This document shows, piece by piece, positions 8,885-17,711 of a stretch of DNA of 64,000 nucleotides. Both the position numbers and the translations under genes were made by a program. Numbering within the stretch: position 1 is the first letter of the stretch; each line of letters starts with the position of its first letter. The notes beneath the pieces were generated by a model. That model did not search any database. It was not told the DNA's origin and saw only the letters and a program-made list of their open reading frames with translations. Source of the DNA: Enterobacter asburiae. Its GTDB lineage: Bacteria > Pseudomonadota > Gammaproteobacteria > Enterobacterales > Enterobacteriaceae. Where the stretch lies: NCBI GenBank assembly GCA_011754535.1, contig JAAQVN010000002.1, forward strand, positions 1-64,000, in the 5' to 3' direction.

Positions 8885-10780
8885 TTACTGCTGCTTCCAG
8901 AGTGCACTCTGACCTGGGGTGGTGCCCTGAGCAATCCACTGACTCGCTTTCCAGACTTTACCGTCATGGCTGACTATGTTGCCCATCTGATAAACCATGG
9001 TAGAGAGCCAGGCAACAGGTTTGGCGTTATTATGCAGTTTCCAGCTGTCACCTTTTCCCGGTTCGGCGGTAGTCCAGTAGCTCGCCATATAGTTTACGCC
9101 GTTCCAGCTCACGGTATTACCCGCGGTGTAGGTTTTACCTGCCACCCAGCTTTCATAGGTCCCGGTACCTGGTTCGTCTTTGTCCATGACTTTTAGCGCG
9201 GCGGTTCCACTGGCTTTACGTTCACCGCTGTCCAGCTCGGCAGTAACTTTTACCAGATAATCACCTGCGGCCAGGCCGCTTTTCACGCTACCACTCTGAT
9301 CAATACCCGGGACTTCATTGCCTGCTTTGAGCAGTGACCAGCTATAGCTTACTTTTCCTTGACTGTAGTCAAAGTTCGCCTTAGCGGTAAATTTACCGCC
9401 TTTGTCAGAGGTAATTATTGTCGGACCAGTAGGTGCTACCTGCGGAGCCTGTACATTCACTTTCAGCGTCGCTTTACCGGTCGCACCGTTTGCGGTTTTG
9501 CCGGTAAGCTCGAAGGTAGCCGAGGTACCGCCAGGGACGCCACCCTTTACAGTAATCTGCGTTTTAGCCTGATTTGCCGGGCTGGCGGTAATGCGGCTGT
9601 CGCCAGCTACTCGAGTCCATTGCCAGGATACGCCTGCTTTATCGCTGCTGCCGGTCACTGCGTAGCTATAGCCACTATTGGTGGTGGCAATTGGAGCGAT
9701 GGTGTAACGATCGAGGCTTATCGCTGGCGCCTCGGCATTTTTCACGATCTCAATGGCGTAGCCATGGCTTTTATCGCTAACGAAAACTTGGTTTTCGCGT
9801 GGCTTTTGTTCGTTAAAGCGGATGGTACCGTCAGTCTGCTGCTGACCGATTTGTAATTCGTTGCCGTGATTACGGTTCAGTTCACGACCCAGTTCAAGTA
9901 CCCACTGATTGTTATTGATGTTCTGTGCCGTTATCTTCAGATACACATCGACCAGATTATCGCCGCGGGTACCGCCCATCAGGCGGAAGCGAACTTGTTC
10001 CCCAACGGCAGGTTGATGCGCCATGGTGATGAAGTCGCCTTTGCTTACCCAATCGCTCTCATCGCCGCCGCCTTCTTCCTCTCCGCCGCCATCCGGGATT
10101 TCTGAGCCGTCACGGGGTTTGATGTTGACATCGCTACAGTTATAAAAGCCTTCGCCCACGGCATCAATGCGCTGCCAACGCGTAAAGATAACCGCAGTAC
10201 CGGTCCTGTCTTCAGGAATGGTCACGTTCACCGTATGGCGATCGCTTGAATCGCCTGAAGCGATATCGAAGCGTTTAAGTAGCTCCACGTCGTTCCAGCC
10301 CAGTGCTTTTTTGGTCGGGTCGACGTTTTTCTTGTTGATGTAAAACTCAATAAAGGACGGGGTGTGCTTCGCCGTGTAGTAGTAAGTCATGCCGACTTTA
10401 CCTTGCGAATCTGGCTGGAGGGTAGTCTTAGTCCAGTCTGCGCGCGGTAAGTTGAAGCCTGCAAATCCGCTGTTGCTACCGCTGCAAAGCATGCCATCTT
10501 TAACATCACTCTTGTCCACGGTGTGTGGGGCAGTCGCAAAACCGGTGAAGCCGTTCCAGTTGTCGAAGGCTGCCTGCTTTGACGGGCTAGCATCCAGTGC
10601 TGCTTTACAGGCAGCACTTTTCATTGTGGCTGGGTTCCAATGACCGCCTTGCGTATGGCATTCCCACTGGCGTGCTTTTGGGTTTTCCATTGCGCCGTGA
10701 CCGAACACTGAGCCGGAGAAGGTCGACATGGCCAGGCTGCCGATGACAGCCGCCAGAACTTTCTTCTGAGGTATTAACAT
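8885..10780 (-). CDS. Secreted chitin-active AA10 LPMO, GbpA-like, multimodular
   Basis: The 631 aa protein has a Sec signal peptide (1-27) cleaved to leave N-terminal His28 (HGAMENPKARQWEC), the first ligand of the histidine brace; His139 (TAKHTPS) is the second, and GFYNCSD near 212 closes the AA10 domain (28-222). An acidic Gly/Glu linker (about 228-242) leads to a GbpA-type second domain (about 243-345), two Ig/PKD-like domains (about 350-535) and two C-terminal CBM5/12-like chitin-binding modules (YESWVAGKTYTAGNTVSWNG and VAWLSTMVYQMGNIVSHDGK). LPMOs oxidatively cleave crystalline chitin with copper and peroxide or oxygen. No chitinase is nearby. It is a single gene with its own terminator. 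Confidence 0.93.
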   Translation of the reverse strand: MLIPQKKVLAAVIGSLAMSTFSGSVFGHGAMENPKARQWECHTQGGHWNPATMKSAACKAALDASPSKQAAFDNWNGFTGFATAPHTVDKSDVKDGMLCSGSNSGFAGFNLPRADWTKTTLQPDSQGKVGMTYYYTAKHTPSFIEFYINKKNVDPTKKALGWNDVELLKRFDIASGDSSDRHTVNVTIPEDRTGTAVIFTRWQRIDAVGEGFYNCSDVNIKPRDGSEIPDGGGEEEGGGDESDWVSKGDFITMAHQPAVGEQVRFRLMGGTRGDNLVDVYLKITAQNINNNQWVLELGRELNRNHGNELQIGQQQTDGTIRFNEQKPRENQVFVSDKSHGYAIEIVKNAEAPAISLDRYTIAPIATTNSGYSYAVTGSSDKAGVSWQWTRVAGDSRITASPANQAKTQITVKGGVPGGTSATFELTGKTANGATGKATLKVNVQAPQVAPTGPTIITSDKGGKFTAKANFDYSQGKVSYSWSLLKAGNEVPGIDQSGSVKSGLAAGDYLVKVTAELDSGERKASGTAALKVMDKDEPGTGTYESWVAGKTYTAGNTVSWNGVNYMASYWTTAEPGKGDSWKLHNNAKPVAWLSTMVYQMGNIVSHDGKVWKASQWIAQGTTPGQSALWKQQ

Positions 10781-11076
10781 GAACGTTTATCCTTGTTCAA
10801 CGAACATTAATAATGAAGGGCACAAGGTACCGTTCTGCAGTTGAGTGGGGAATAAGACGACAGAATAAGTGTATGAGAAACTTCTTTTTCACAAAGGATC
10901 GATAACAGCAGCTTTAAGATGTTTTTTATGTTATGTAAGTGCTTGTTGAAAATCATATTTCTCATTAGTTGCACTAGTACATAAATTCAGGCAGGTCTTT
11001 GATTTCGCAGTGCTAAATGGCCTAGTGAGAGCGAAGCTGCAAGATGCGACATCTGACTTTTTTGAACTGGATCGGA

Positions 11077-11117
11077 TCTGACGCTCAGTGGAACGAAAAC
11101 TCACGTTAAGAGATTAT
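11077..11117. other. Scrap of a ColE1/pMB1-type origin flank
   Basis: The sequence TCTGACGCTCAGTGGAACGA and the following AAAACTCACGTTAAG match from memory the end of the ColE1-type origin region seen next to bla in pBR322-like plasmids. It is too short to replicate. The surrounding gap 10781-11330 otherwise shows only the divergent upstream regions of the LPMO and OstA-like genes. Confidence 0.55.
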
Positions 11118-11330
11118 GGTTGACGTTTAAGGTGGATAGGTGCGCCGGTTATATCCGGGAAAGCGCATGAACCGGTATCCGGTGGCTCTGACTGCTCCTT
11201 CCGGAGCAGGACCTTCATCATTTATAATTCCCGCCGTTGTGATAGAATCGACCGGATATGTAAAGCAGCTTTCCAGCTGTCAACCGATCTCGGTGTTAAT
11301 CAAAATATACTATCCCTACAAGAGGTTATA

Positions 11331-11660
11331 ATGAAAAATCTATCGGCTTTGTCAGTTGTCTGTGCTGCACTGTTTTTCACCGTTCCTGTGTATTCCATGG
11401 AGGTTTCCGCTGATACGATTCAGACCATTCAGGAATATAAGGGAAACGTCCGTATTGTTTTTAAGCCAGCCGAGGAATTTAATATTACTTCGAAAAAAAC
11501 ATCAAAAGTTAATGACACTACCGTCTTCTCCGGGAACGTTGTCATTACATTTAAGGAAACCACGCTGAAAACGGACTCTGTTACTGTGAAAAAACAGGCA
11601 GATGGTTCTTCGCTCCTGGAAGCGAAAAAATTCTCACTGGAACACGCGGATGTAAAATAA
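11331..11660 (+). CDS. Small OstA/LptA-like periplasmic protein
   Basis: The 109 aa protein has a clear signal peptide (MKNLSALSVVCAALFFTVPVYS, cut after about residue 22) and two copies of the OstA-type beta strand pattern (EYKGNVRIVF and VFSGNVVITF), then LKTDSVTVKKQADGSSLLEA. LptA-type proteins carry lipopolysaccharide across the periplasm as beta-jellyroll filaments, but this one is about half their length and has no lpt neighbours, so a scaffold, LPS-binding or immunity-like role are all open. The ATG follows a good ribosome site (AAGAGGTT). Its 3' end is duplicated at 8338-8430. Confidence 0.62.
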   Translation: MKNLSALSVVCAALFFTVPVYSMEVSADTIQTIQEYKGNVRIVFKPAEEFNITSKKTSKVNDTTVFSGNVVITFKETTLKTDSVTVKKQADGSSLLEAKKFSLEHADVK

Positions 11661-11724
11661 AAATCAAATCATAGCCTCTGACGAAAATTACGGGATTGCA
11701 TTCAGGCCTTCATAATGAAAGCCT

Positions 11725-11942
11725 GAATGCAATCCCGGCTGTACGTCTGAAGAATCTCGCTCGTTATGCAGGAATGACTTCGGTGTTCAATATCGCCAGG
11801 ATGGCTCCGCAGAAAAGGACCGCGATACTGGTTGCCTTTGTCCTTGCATGAGAGACGCTGGCGCTGGATGATGCACTGGACGTTCTGGATGCCATGCTGG
11901 CTGTTATCATCCGTGACGCCAGTAAGATTGGGCAGAAAAAAC
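11725..11942 (+). pseudogene. Tn3-family TnpA fragment
   Basis: Plus-strand translation gives LKNLARYAGMTSVFNIARM, then AILVAFVLA, a stop, and ETLALDDALDVLDAML and IRDASKIGQKKR. This is the N-terminal domain pattern of Tn3-family transposases. The fragment is cut at the IS6-type end at 11943. Confidence 0.65.
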
Positions 11943-12764
11943 GGTTCTGTCGCATTAAGGCGAGGTCGGGTAATAATTGTGTTTTTTTGTGATATTACCT
12001 GACCATGACTTTGATCCGGAACGCCTTCAGACGCCTGCATTACCCCGTTGATCTCATCGCGCAGTGTGTCCGCTGGTATCTGGCGTATTAGCTGAGCCTG
12101 CGTAACCTCGAAGAAATGATGGCAGAGCGCGGCATCATCGTTGACCATTCCACCCTGCACCGGTGGGTTATCCGCATGGTCCCCTACTGGATAAGGTTTT
12201 TCGTCGTTATAAACGGCGTCCTGGCGGACGCTGGCGAATGGATGAAACCTACGTGAAGGTCAATGGCCGCTGGCATATCTGTACCGGGCCGTCGATAACA
12301 GGGGCCGCACTGTCGATTTTTATCTCTCTTCCCGTCGTAACAGCAAAGCTGCATACCGATTTCTGGGAAAGATATTAAACAACGTGAAAAAGCGGCAGAT
12401 CCCGCGATTCATCAACACGGATAAAGTGCCCACCTATGGCCGTGCGCTGGCTTTGCTCAAACACGAAGGTCGATGCCCGGCTGAAGTTGAACACCGACAG
12501 ATTAAGTACCGGAATAACATCATTGAATGTGATCATGGCAAACTGAAAAGGATAATCGGCGCCATACTGGGATTTAAATCCATGAAGACGGCTTACGCCA
12601 CTATCAAAGGTATTGAGGTGATGCGTGCACTACGCAAAGGCCAGGCCTCAGCATTTTATTATGATGATCCCCTGGGCGAGATGCATCTGGTGAACCGAGT
12701 TTTTCAAATGTAATGCCTTTCAATAAGAAAAAGGCTACCTTATCGCTAACTTTGCAACAGTGCC
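11943..12764 (+). mobile_element. Decayed IS6-family (IS26-like) element
   Basis: The right end is TTTGCAACAGTGCC (12751-12764), the exact complement of the IS26 terminal repeat. The left end GGTTCTGTCGCATT (11943-11956) is a diverged IS6-type repeat. Total length 822 bp matches IS6 elements of about 820 bp. No 8 bp target duplication is obvious. Confidence 0.75.
12005..12713 (+). pseudogene. IS6-family transposase with stops and frameshifts
   Basis: Readable pieces are LIRNAFRRLHYPVDLIAQCV, an in-frame TAG, NLEEMMAERGIIVDHSTLHR, then after a shift FRRYKRRPGGRWRMDETYVK (first catalytic Asp), and after another shift KRQIPRFINTDKVPTYGRAL and ECDHGKLKRIIGAILGFKSM with the last catalytic Glu region. 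All pieces line up with IS26-type Tnp, but at least one stop and two shifts make it dead. Confidence 0.85.
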
Positions 12765-12779
12765 ATTCGCTACATGTAG

Positions 12780-13187
12780 GGCTAGGGGCTGCCACGGCCG
12801 TGGGAAAGCAGCAGCGAAATAACCAGCGGCAGCTCTGCTCATGACGGTGTCCAGATGTTTCTGCATGGCGGCAATGGAGTACCGCATGAGTCTGAACGCC
12901 ATATGCCTGTCGGGACTGTTCTGGTACTCAATGAGCGTATAAATGTATCCCTCACCCTCTGTGGTCTTCAGAGAGTACAGCACGTCGGCAAAATAGGTCC
13001 GCAGGTTTTCCTCAATAAAGGAGCCAGATTCCAGCAGCAGGTGGTCAGGTCACACAGCTGCAGCAGCATCTGCGGGCAGATGCAGGGCCAGAAAATCCCG
13101 GGCGGTATCCGTATGTGTCAGGAAGGCTTTAAACAGCCTGTCCTGGGGAACCGGTGACTTCCCGCACTTTCCTTTTCTGCCTGACAT
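12780..13187 (-). pseudogene. Rpn-family nuclease remnant
   Basis: From ATG 13187 one reads [20 protein letters not shown], a stop/frameshift, then [20 protein letters not shown] and [20 protein letters not shown], then [19 protein letters not shown]. This is the N-terminal PD-(D/E)XK half of the proteins encoded intact at 46984-47913 and 60099-61049. The 3' half is missing; the end touches the IS6 right terminus. Confidence 0.75.
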
Positions 13188-13214
13188 GCCGCGTCTCCGT
13201 TGGTTTAAGTGTGC

Positions 13215-13325
13215 TCATCTGGCAGTATTATACCGGAGCTGAGGTCCCAAACTGGCGGGCAACGGCGCTGATACTTGCACCTGCTTTCAGGTGTTCAAGC
13301 GCTGCCTGCCGCTGTTCACGTTGTC
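13215..13325 (-). pseudogene. Serine recombinase C-terminal HTH scrap
   Basis: Minus-strand translation gives EQRQAALEHLKAGASISAVA followed by RQFGTS, the DNA-binding tail seen in resolvase/invertase proteins. There is no catalytic domain. Confidence 0.45.
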
Positions 13326-13903
13326 AGTAAATGAGGGGGGTTGTAAGAGGGAAGCCGCCAAAATTTTGCGGTCTACCATTTTTAGTGATCTTTCGGAACC
13401 TCGATAACTCCATCAGCAATCCCCTGAGCCAGTCGCTCCATCCATTTCGCAAAGCGAAAATAGCCAGGTTATTGCTGGCAGATGTAGTCCATCTGCACCT
13501 TTGATGTACTGTCCATCACTCGCTTTATCGTCCATGTAGTCGCTGTTGGGAAAAAATGCCCTGTCCTGTTCCGTACAGACAGGGTGCCTTAGCAGCCAAC
13601 ACCGGAGAAATGTAATGGATAGCTATTTTAACTACACTAAAGTATAGCCGCAGGTTTTTTGCAGCCTGAAGGAAGCATCGCCCTGCATGGAGAAAAGTCG
13701 CAATTTCTCTTTCCGGGAGTCTGTGCATGCATCAACGTCCGACTGAGCCGTTCTTCTCTGTTCAGAAAAGAATTATCCTCTATTATATCGTACCAGGCAG
13801 GTACATCATTACGTAGCTTTTTTCACAGAAAGGCATGACACAGTCGTTTTGTTAATGCTCCCGCAACAAAACGCTTATCATTTATAATGTAATGAGAGTA
13901 TTC
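13326..13903. other. Gap without a recognisable gene
   Basis: No frame here looks like a real protein. A hairpin with arm CCCTGTC (13559-13584) and the AT-rich stretch 13740-13890 before the second LPMO gene are the only structures seen; the latter probably holds its promoter. Confidence 0.4.
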
Positions 13904-15013
13904 ATGAAAATTGACAAACTGGCGCTGGCACTTGCTACACTCGTAGCCAGCGGTGCTGCCTGGTCCCACGGCTATGTAATGGATCCCCCTACCCGTGCTT
14001 ATCAGTGCAACCTTGGGAAAAACACGAACTGTGGAATGATTCAGTATGAACCACAAAGCACAGAGGCCACCAAAGGTTTCCCTGCACGCCAGGTGATCCT
14101 CAACGGAATCACCATGCCAGTGGTGAGAGACGGTCAAATAGCCAGTGCAGAACACTCCCCCAACGGTAAATCAAACGGTGAACTGGATGAGCAGAGCAGC
14201 AACCGTTGGGTAAAAAATCCAATCAAACCAGGCTATAACACCTTTAAGTGGAAGTTTACCGCTAACCACCCGGCTTCCAAATTCGAATATTTTATTACCA
14301 AAAATGACTGGAACCCCGACAAACCATTAACCCGTGACTCCTTCGAATCCACCCCGTTCTGTACCGTTGACGGAGGCGGCGTAATGGTGAATGGGACGGC
14401 TACACATGAATGTGAAGTACCTGCGCATAACGGTTATCAAATTATCCTGGGCGTATGGACCGTCGCCGATACCACCAATGCATTCTACAGCGTAATCGAC
14501 GTAGACTTTGGCGGTGATAACAAACCGGGTGTAGAAGAACACCAAAAACCAGTGATTGGTCTGGCGCAGAACAGCTATGTATTTAAGCAAAAAGATGTTT
14601 CAGAAGGCTATACGCTGGATGCCTCCACAACGAAGCACGCCACGCATTATAAATGGGAAGTGATTGGGGATGACTCCGGCTTCCGGCTCAAGAAAAAAGC
14701 CGATGCAGAACCATATAAGATGCTGGAAGGTAACACACTGAGCGCCCCGCTGGCCTGGGTTGATGCGGGGCACACGGGGCACACGACTTATCGTCTCACT
14801 GTGACCAACGAATGGGGTGAAGCAAGCAAAGACATCAAGGTAGAGGTGCTCCCCGGCAAACCAGATGAATCCGGCAGCTGGAAAGAAGGTCAGAGCTATA
14901 AAATTGGTGACACTGTGACTTATAAAGGAAAAATGTACCGCTGTATCAACGGTCATACTTCAAGAGCACACTGGGCACCGGGTGACGCCGCGTCATTATG
15001 GTCTATAGAGTAA
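13904..15013 (+). CDS. Secreted chitin-active AA10 LPMO with one chitin-binding module
   Basis: ATG 13904 (after GAGAGT) is preferred over ATG 13892 because it gives a normal signal peptide (MKIDKLALALATLVASGAAWS) cut before His22. His22 (HGYVMDPPTRAYQC) and His122 (TANHPAS) form the copper brace, and NAFYSVIDVDF ends the AA10 domain near residue 205. An Ig-like domain (about 215-315) and a CBM5/12-like module (about 322-369, SGSWKEGQSYKIGDTVTYKG) follow. At 369 aa it is much shorter than the GbpA-like LPMO at 8885-10780 and not its close copy. A terminator follows directly, so it is monocistronic. Confidence 0.93.
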   Translation: MKIDKLALALATLVASGAAWSHGYVMDPPTRAYQCNLGKNTNCGMIQYEPQSTEATKGFPARQVILNGITMPVVRDGQIASAEHSPNGKSNGELDEQSSNRWVKNPIKPGYNTFKWKFTANHPASKFEYFITKNDWNPDKPLTRDSFESTPFCTVDGGGVMVNGTATHECEVPAHNGYQIILGVWTVADTTNAFYSVIDVDFGGDNKPGVEEHQKPVIGLAQNSYVFKQKDVSEGYTLDASTTKHATHYKWEVIGDDSGFRLKKKADAEPYKMLEGNTLSAPLAWVDAGHTGHTTYRLTVTNEWGEASKDIKVEVLPGKPDESGSWKEGQSYKIGDTVTYKGKMYRCINGHTSRAHWAPGDAASLWSIE

Positions 15014-15032
15014 ATCCTTGAAGATTATATTC

Positions 15033-15062
15033 CCCCGTCGCTTGCGGCGGGGTTATTTTTTT
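15033..15062 (+). terminator. Terminator of the second LPMO gene
   Basis: An 8 bp GC-rich stem (CCCCGTCG at 15033-15040 with CGGCGGGG at 15045-15052, one G-T pair) and loop CTTG are followed by TTATTTTTTT. Confidence 0.8.
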
Positions 15063-15136
15063 CAAGTGTTGCCTTAAAGCTACAAGCTCAACCAAACCAT
15101 TCGATTTGCATAGCCATTTCGGGTCTGTTCATAATA

Positions 15137-15211
15137 GGGGTCAGTTTGGATATCGAAAATTATTGTACGTTAAGCTCGTTTTTTAAGCGAATACAAATGC
15201 TTGCCATGAGC
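15137..15211 (+). repeat. Direct repeat, intact right copy (75 bp)
   Basis: Both blocks found apart at 6913-6944 and 8294-8337 are contiguous here, with sequence starting GGGGTCAGTTTGGATATC and continuing GTTAAGCTCGTTTTTTAAGC. The same orientation of both copies brackets the LPMO segment. Confidence 0.82.
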
Positions 15212-15244
15212 AACTTATGTGACTCATAGCAAATCCCTTAACTT

Positions 15245-16753
15245 TTAAGGTCGTATACAATCCTGGCATCCAGGTGGATGTCCTCCAATACCAGGAGTAC
15301 TTCCTGCTCCTGAAGAAGCAGAACTGACACTTAACCTCCATTTTTGATTTGGTTCTTTAGTCAAATCTTTTACGAAGCGAAGTCGATCGCCCGGAGAATC
15401 ACCAGGGCTGGTGAGATAAACGTTGTTTATCGCTTTTCTGATATAGAAAGACTCATCCTTATCACCCGTTGGAATAAATTCATAAACATAGCTGATATAG
15501 CCATGTGGGTCTGAAGTGCATATATCCTTTTTCGTACTAACGGCGGGTTCATTGTACCAGCTAAGGCAGGCATGTGTATCATCAATCCTGGTATAAAAAG
15601 GGTAGACGGGACCGTCAACACGGTGGTCTTTCCTGCGTTCAAAGCTCCACCACAAACTCATTGTGTTGTATTTTTGCTGAACAGCAGCATAGGTTTTTCC
15701 CTCCTCGTCTTCGTATATAAAGCCCCCAAGGGTCATGACCATGCCGTTACTGACTGAGCTGATCACGAAGGGTCCATATTCCAGGACGGGCTGGCCGGGA
15801 TAGCTGAGCGTGTCACTGAGCCCTGTGATTCCGGAGGCCTCTTTCCAGGAGCCAGAGACAGATTCGGTAGTCTGGTCAGGCAGGATCCGCATATGCAGGT
15901 AGTGGTCGGTTGAAAACACCCAGTAATCGTTGTCATAACCGGGGATTTTCCATGAAGCCGGGATTTTCTGCTGGTTCTTCAGTAAATTCCAGTCAGAGAG
16001 GGGTTTCCACTGGTCCAGAGGGGTGTCGGTGCGGTTGGAGTCGATGGCTATCTGCATGGGACGGTACCAGTCGCCGCTGAAAACCCAGTACGTGTTTTCC
16101 TGGTCCGGCAGGGGAATGAAAGTATCTACGTGCCTGACCTCGTTGAGGGAGTTCCAGTTTCTGAGGGGTTTCCAGTTTTGTCCGTTGGGTGCAGAATCGT
16201 TGTTGTTCTGGTCCAGGGCTATGTGGAGATACTGGTCGCCCGAGAAGACCCAGTACTGGTATTTGTTGGTTCCTTCCCGGTGAGGAAGCTGGAGGAACGC
16301 ATCGATGTGTTTTTTATCCTTCAGGGTCTTCCAGTCCTGAGAAAATTTTCGCCAGCCGGTGAGCGGTTTTTCTTCGTTGCCATACTGACCCACTTCGACT
16401 TTGCGGTAATACTCACCAGAGAACACCCAGAACTGATTATCCTCCCCCGGAACGGGAAGTACCGCATCCAGATAGGGTTGTATACGTGCAGGAGTCAAAG
16501 CCGGAATGGTCATTGCTGACGGGTTACCCTCTGAGTCAGTTACAGGAGTATTTGTCGCGGCAGTTCCGGAACTGAGTGGCAGTAAACCAGAGATGAGGAG
16601 GAATGCTCCGCCGATAATCGTTGTGAGATATTCCCGAGATCGCAAGAATTCGAATATTTCATTTTTAAAGCGGCTTAAACAACATACTTTTATATGTGGT
16701 TCAGGGGTAATAACAGAAATGAGGAACTTCAGGCCCGGAATATTGCTTATCAT
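15245..16753 (-). CDS. Hemopexin-repeat protein with C-terminal trefoil-like domain
   Basis: ATG 16753 follows AAGGAG at ideal spacing, giving 502 aa (a GTG two codons upstream is less likely). A long basic N-region precedes a hydrophobic segment (LTTIIGGAFLLISGLLPL, about residues 43-60) that can act as signal or anchor. Four hemopexin-like repeats follow (NQFWVFSGEYYRKVEVG, YQYWVFSGDQYLHIALD, NTYWVFSGDWYRPMQIA, NDYWVFSTDHYLHMRIL; about 85-320). The last 170 residues (VISSVSNGMVMTLGG to YLTSPGDS and NQKWRLS) look like a ricin-B-type beta-trefoil, and the end is Cys/Pro/Gly rich. Similar repeat proteins include Photorhabdus photopexins. Heme, glycan or matrix binding is inferred, not shown. 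Confidence 0.72.
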   Translation of the reverse strand: MISNIPGLKFLISVITPEPHIKVCCLSRFKNEIFEFLRSREYLTTIIGGAFLLISGLLPLSSGTAATNTPVTDSEGNPSAMTIPALTPARIQPYLDAVLPVPGEDNQFWVFSGEYYRKVEVGQYGNEEKPLTGWRKFSQDWKTLKDKKHIDAFLQLPHREGTNKYQYWVFSGDQYLHIALDQNNNDSAPNGQNWKPLRNWNSLNEVRHVDTFIPLPDQENTYWVFSGDWYRPMQIAIDSNRTDTPLDQWKPLSDWNLLKNQQKIPASWKIPGYDNDYWVFSTDHYLHMRILPDQTTESVSGSWKEASGITGLSDTLSYPGQPVLEYGPFVISSVSNGMVMTLGGFIYEDEEGKTYAAVQQKYNTMSLWWSFERRKDHRVDGPVYPFYTRIDDTHACLSWYNEPAVSTKKDICTSDPHGYISYVYEFIPTGDKDESFYIRKAINNVYLTSPGDSPGDRLRFVKDLTKEPNQKWRLSVSSASSGAGSTPGIGGHPPGCQDCIRP

Positions 16754-17160
16754 TGTCACTCCTTAACAGTTATGTTGCCGGAAAATCAACTCTCAGAAAT
16801 TAAGTCCCTGAATTTCATCCTATCAGCTATAAGGCGAGGGGAATGAGATGTGCAGCGCATTATTCAGAATGCCGCCAAGCGGCATGGAGGCGCCAGCGGA
16901 TGTTAATCAGGGCGTTGAAGGTCAGTGGCGCCGTAGCCCGGCGCAGCCGGTTACAGCTATGACAGGTTCTGCCAATCCATTCCTTCGCCCTGTCAGACCA
17001 AAACCCGCTGGAAGCGATACATAAGCTTTTGTGCGGCGTCGGAGTGGTCTCGACAAGGCGTAGCCGCAGTCGGGGCGTATCTCCGCGTTAGCGGGCCGTC
17101 AGGGCCGCTTACGGGCGTGTACTCAAAACTTCCAGCGACACTACTTACAGCCATTCAAAT
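16754..17160. other. Gap next to the IncFII replicon
   Basis: GC-rich sequence with several short inverted repeats (for example GCCGCCAAGCGGC near 16872) and no convincing gene. It lies on the origin side of the IncFII-type replicon. Confidence 0.35.
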
Positions 17161-17171
17161 GTTTAGTTACA

Positions 17172-17411
17172 TCATCCAGCATTAAAAGCGATGTTATTCC
17201 GGCCCTTTGGGCCGGGGCGGCCTCGCTTTTCAGTGGTGTGTTCCGGCTCAGGTGTTGCCGCTGTGCACGGTGAGGTATTCAAAGTTTTTTGCATGTTGTA
17301 ACTACTGGTGTCAGTGATGCCCGACGCGTAGCGGAGGGTGCTACTTCTGGTTTTTCCGAACCGGCGCGGACGAAAGTCCGCTGCAAGGGCGGGCATTATT
17401 ACGTTGTGCAC
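17172..17411 (-). CDS. Possible RepA4-like small ORF beyond the origin
   Basis: A 79-codon frame (ALAADFRPRRFGKTRSSTLR early, TTEKRGRPGPKGRNNIAFNA at the end) lies where IncFII plasmids carry the poorly defined repA4 reading frame, downstream of repA and oriR. No domain is recognisable. It may be non-coding DNA conserved for replication. Confidence 0.3.
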   Translation of the reverse strand: MHNVIMPALAADFRPRRFGKTRSSTLRYASGITDTSSYNMQKTLNTSPCTAATPEPEHTTEKRGRPGPKGRNNIAFNAG

Positions 17412-17459
17412 AGATTTTTCAGGGACAGATAACTGCCCTGATTCGTTTTCAGGGGATTA

Positions 17460-17711
17460 ATAAAAGGAATTAAGACTATATTGCGGGTTTCCTGATATAC
17501 GTTTGTTGATTCTGACCATTATCTGTTTGCGGATTTTTGTGGATATCGTGGCGGCCGGAGAGAAAATGCGACGGCTGAGTAGGGTTATGCGGCCGGATAT
17601 GGCCAGAACTGACGTCAGGGCGGCGATCGGGAATGAAAATCGCGAACCGGAACCAGCGCCAGAAGCCCCGAAAGGGGCTTCTGGCGAAAGAAATCAGTTT
17701 TCAGGTTGTCG
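17460..17711 (-). other. Probable oriR of the IncFII-type replicon
   Basis: This non-coding stretch directly follows repA, the position of oriR in IncFII plasmids, where RepA acts in cis. It contains a DnaA-box-like site (complement ATATCCACA, 17538-17546) and a 12 bp perfect hairpin GCCAGAAGCCCC with loop GAAA (17658-17685) that may end the repA transcript. Nothing shows directly that it fires. Confidence 0.5.
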
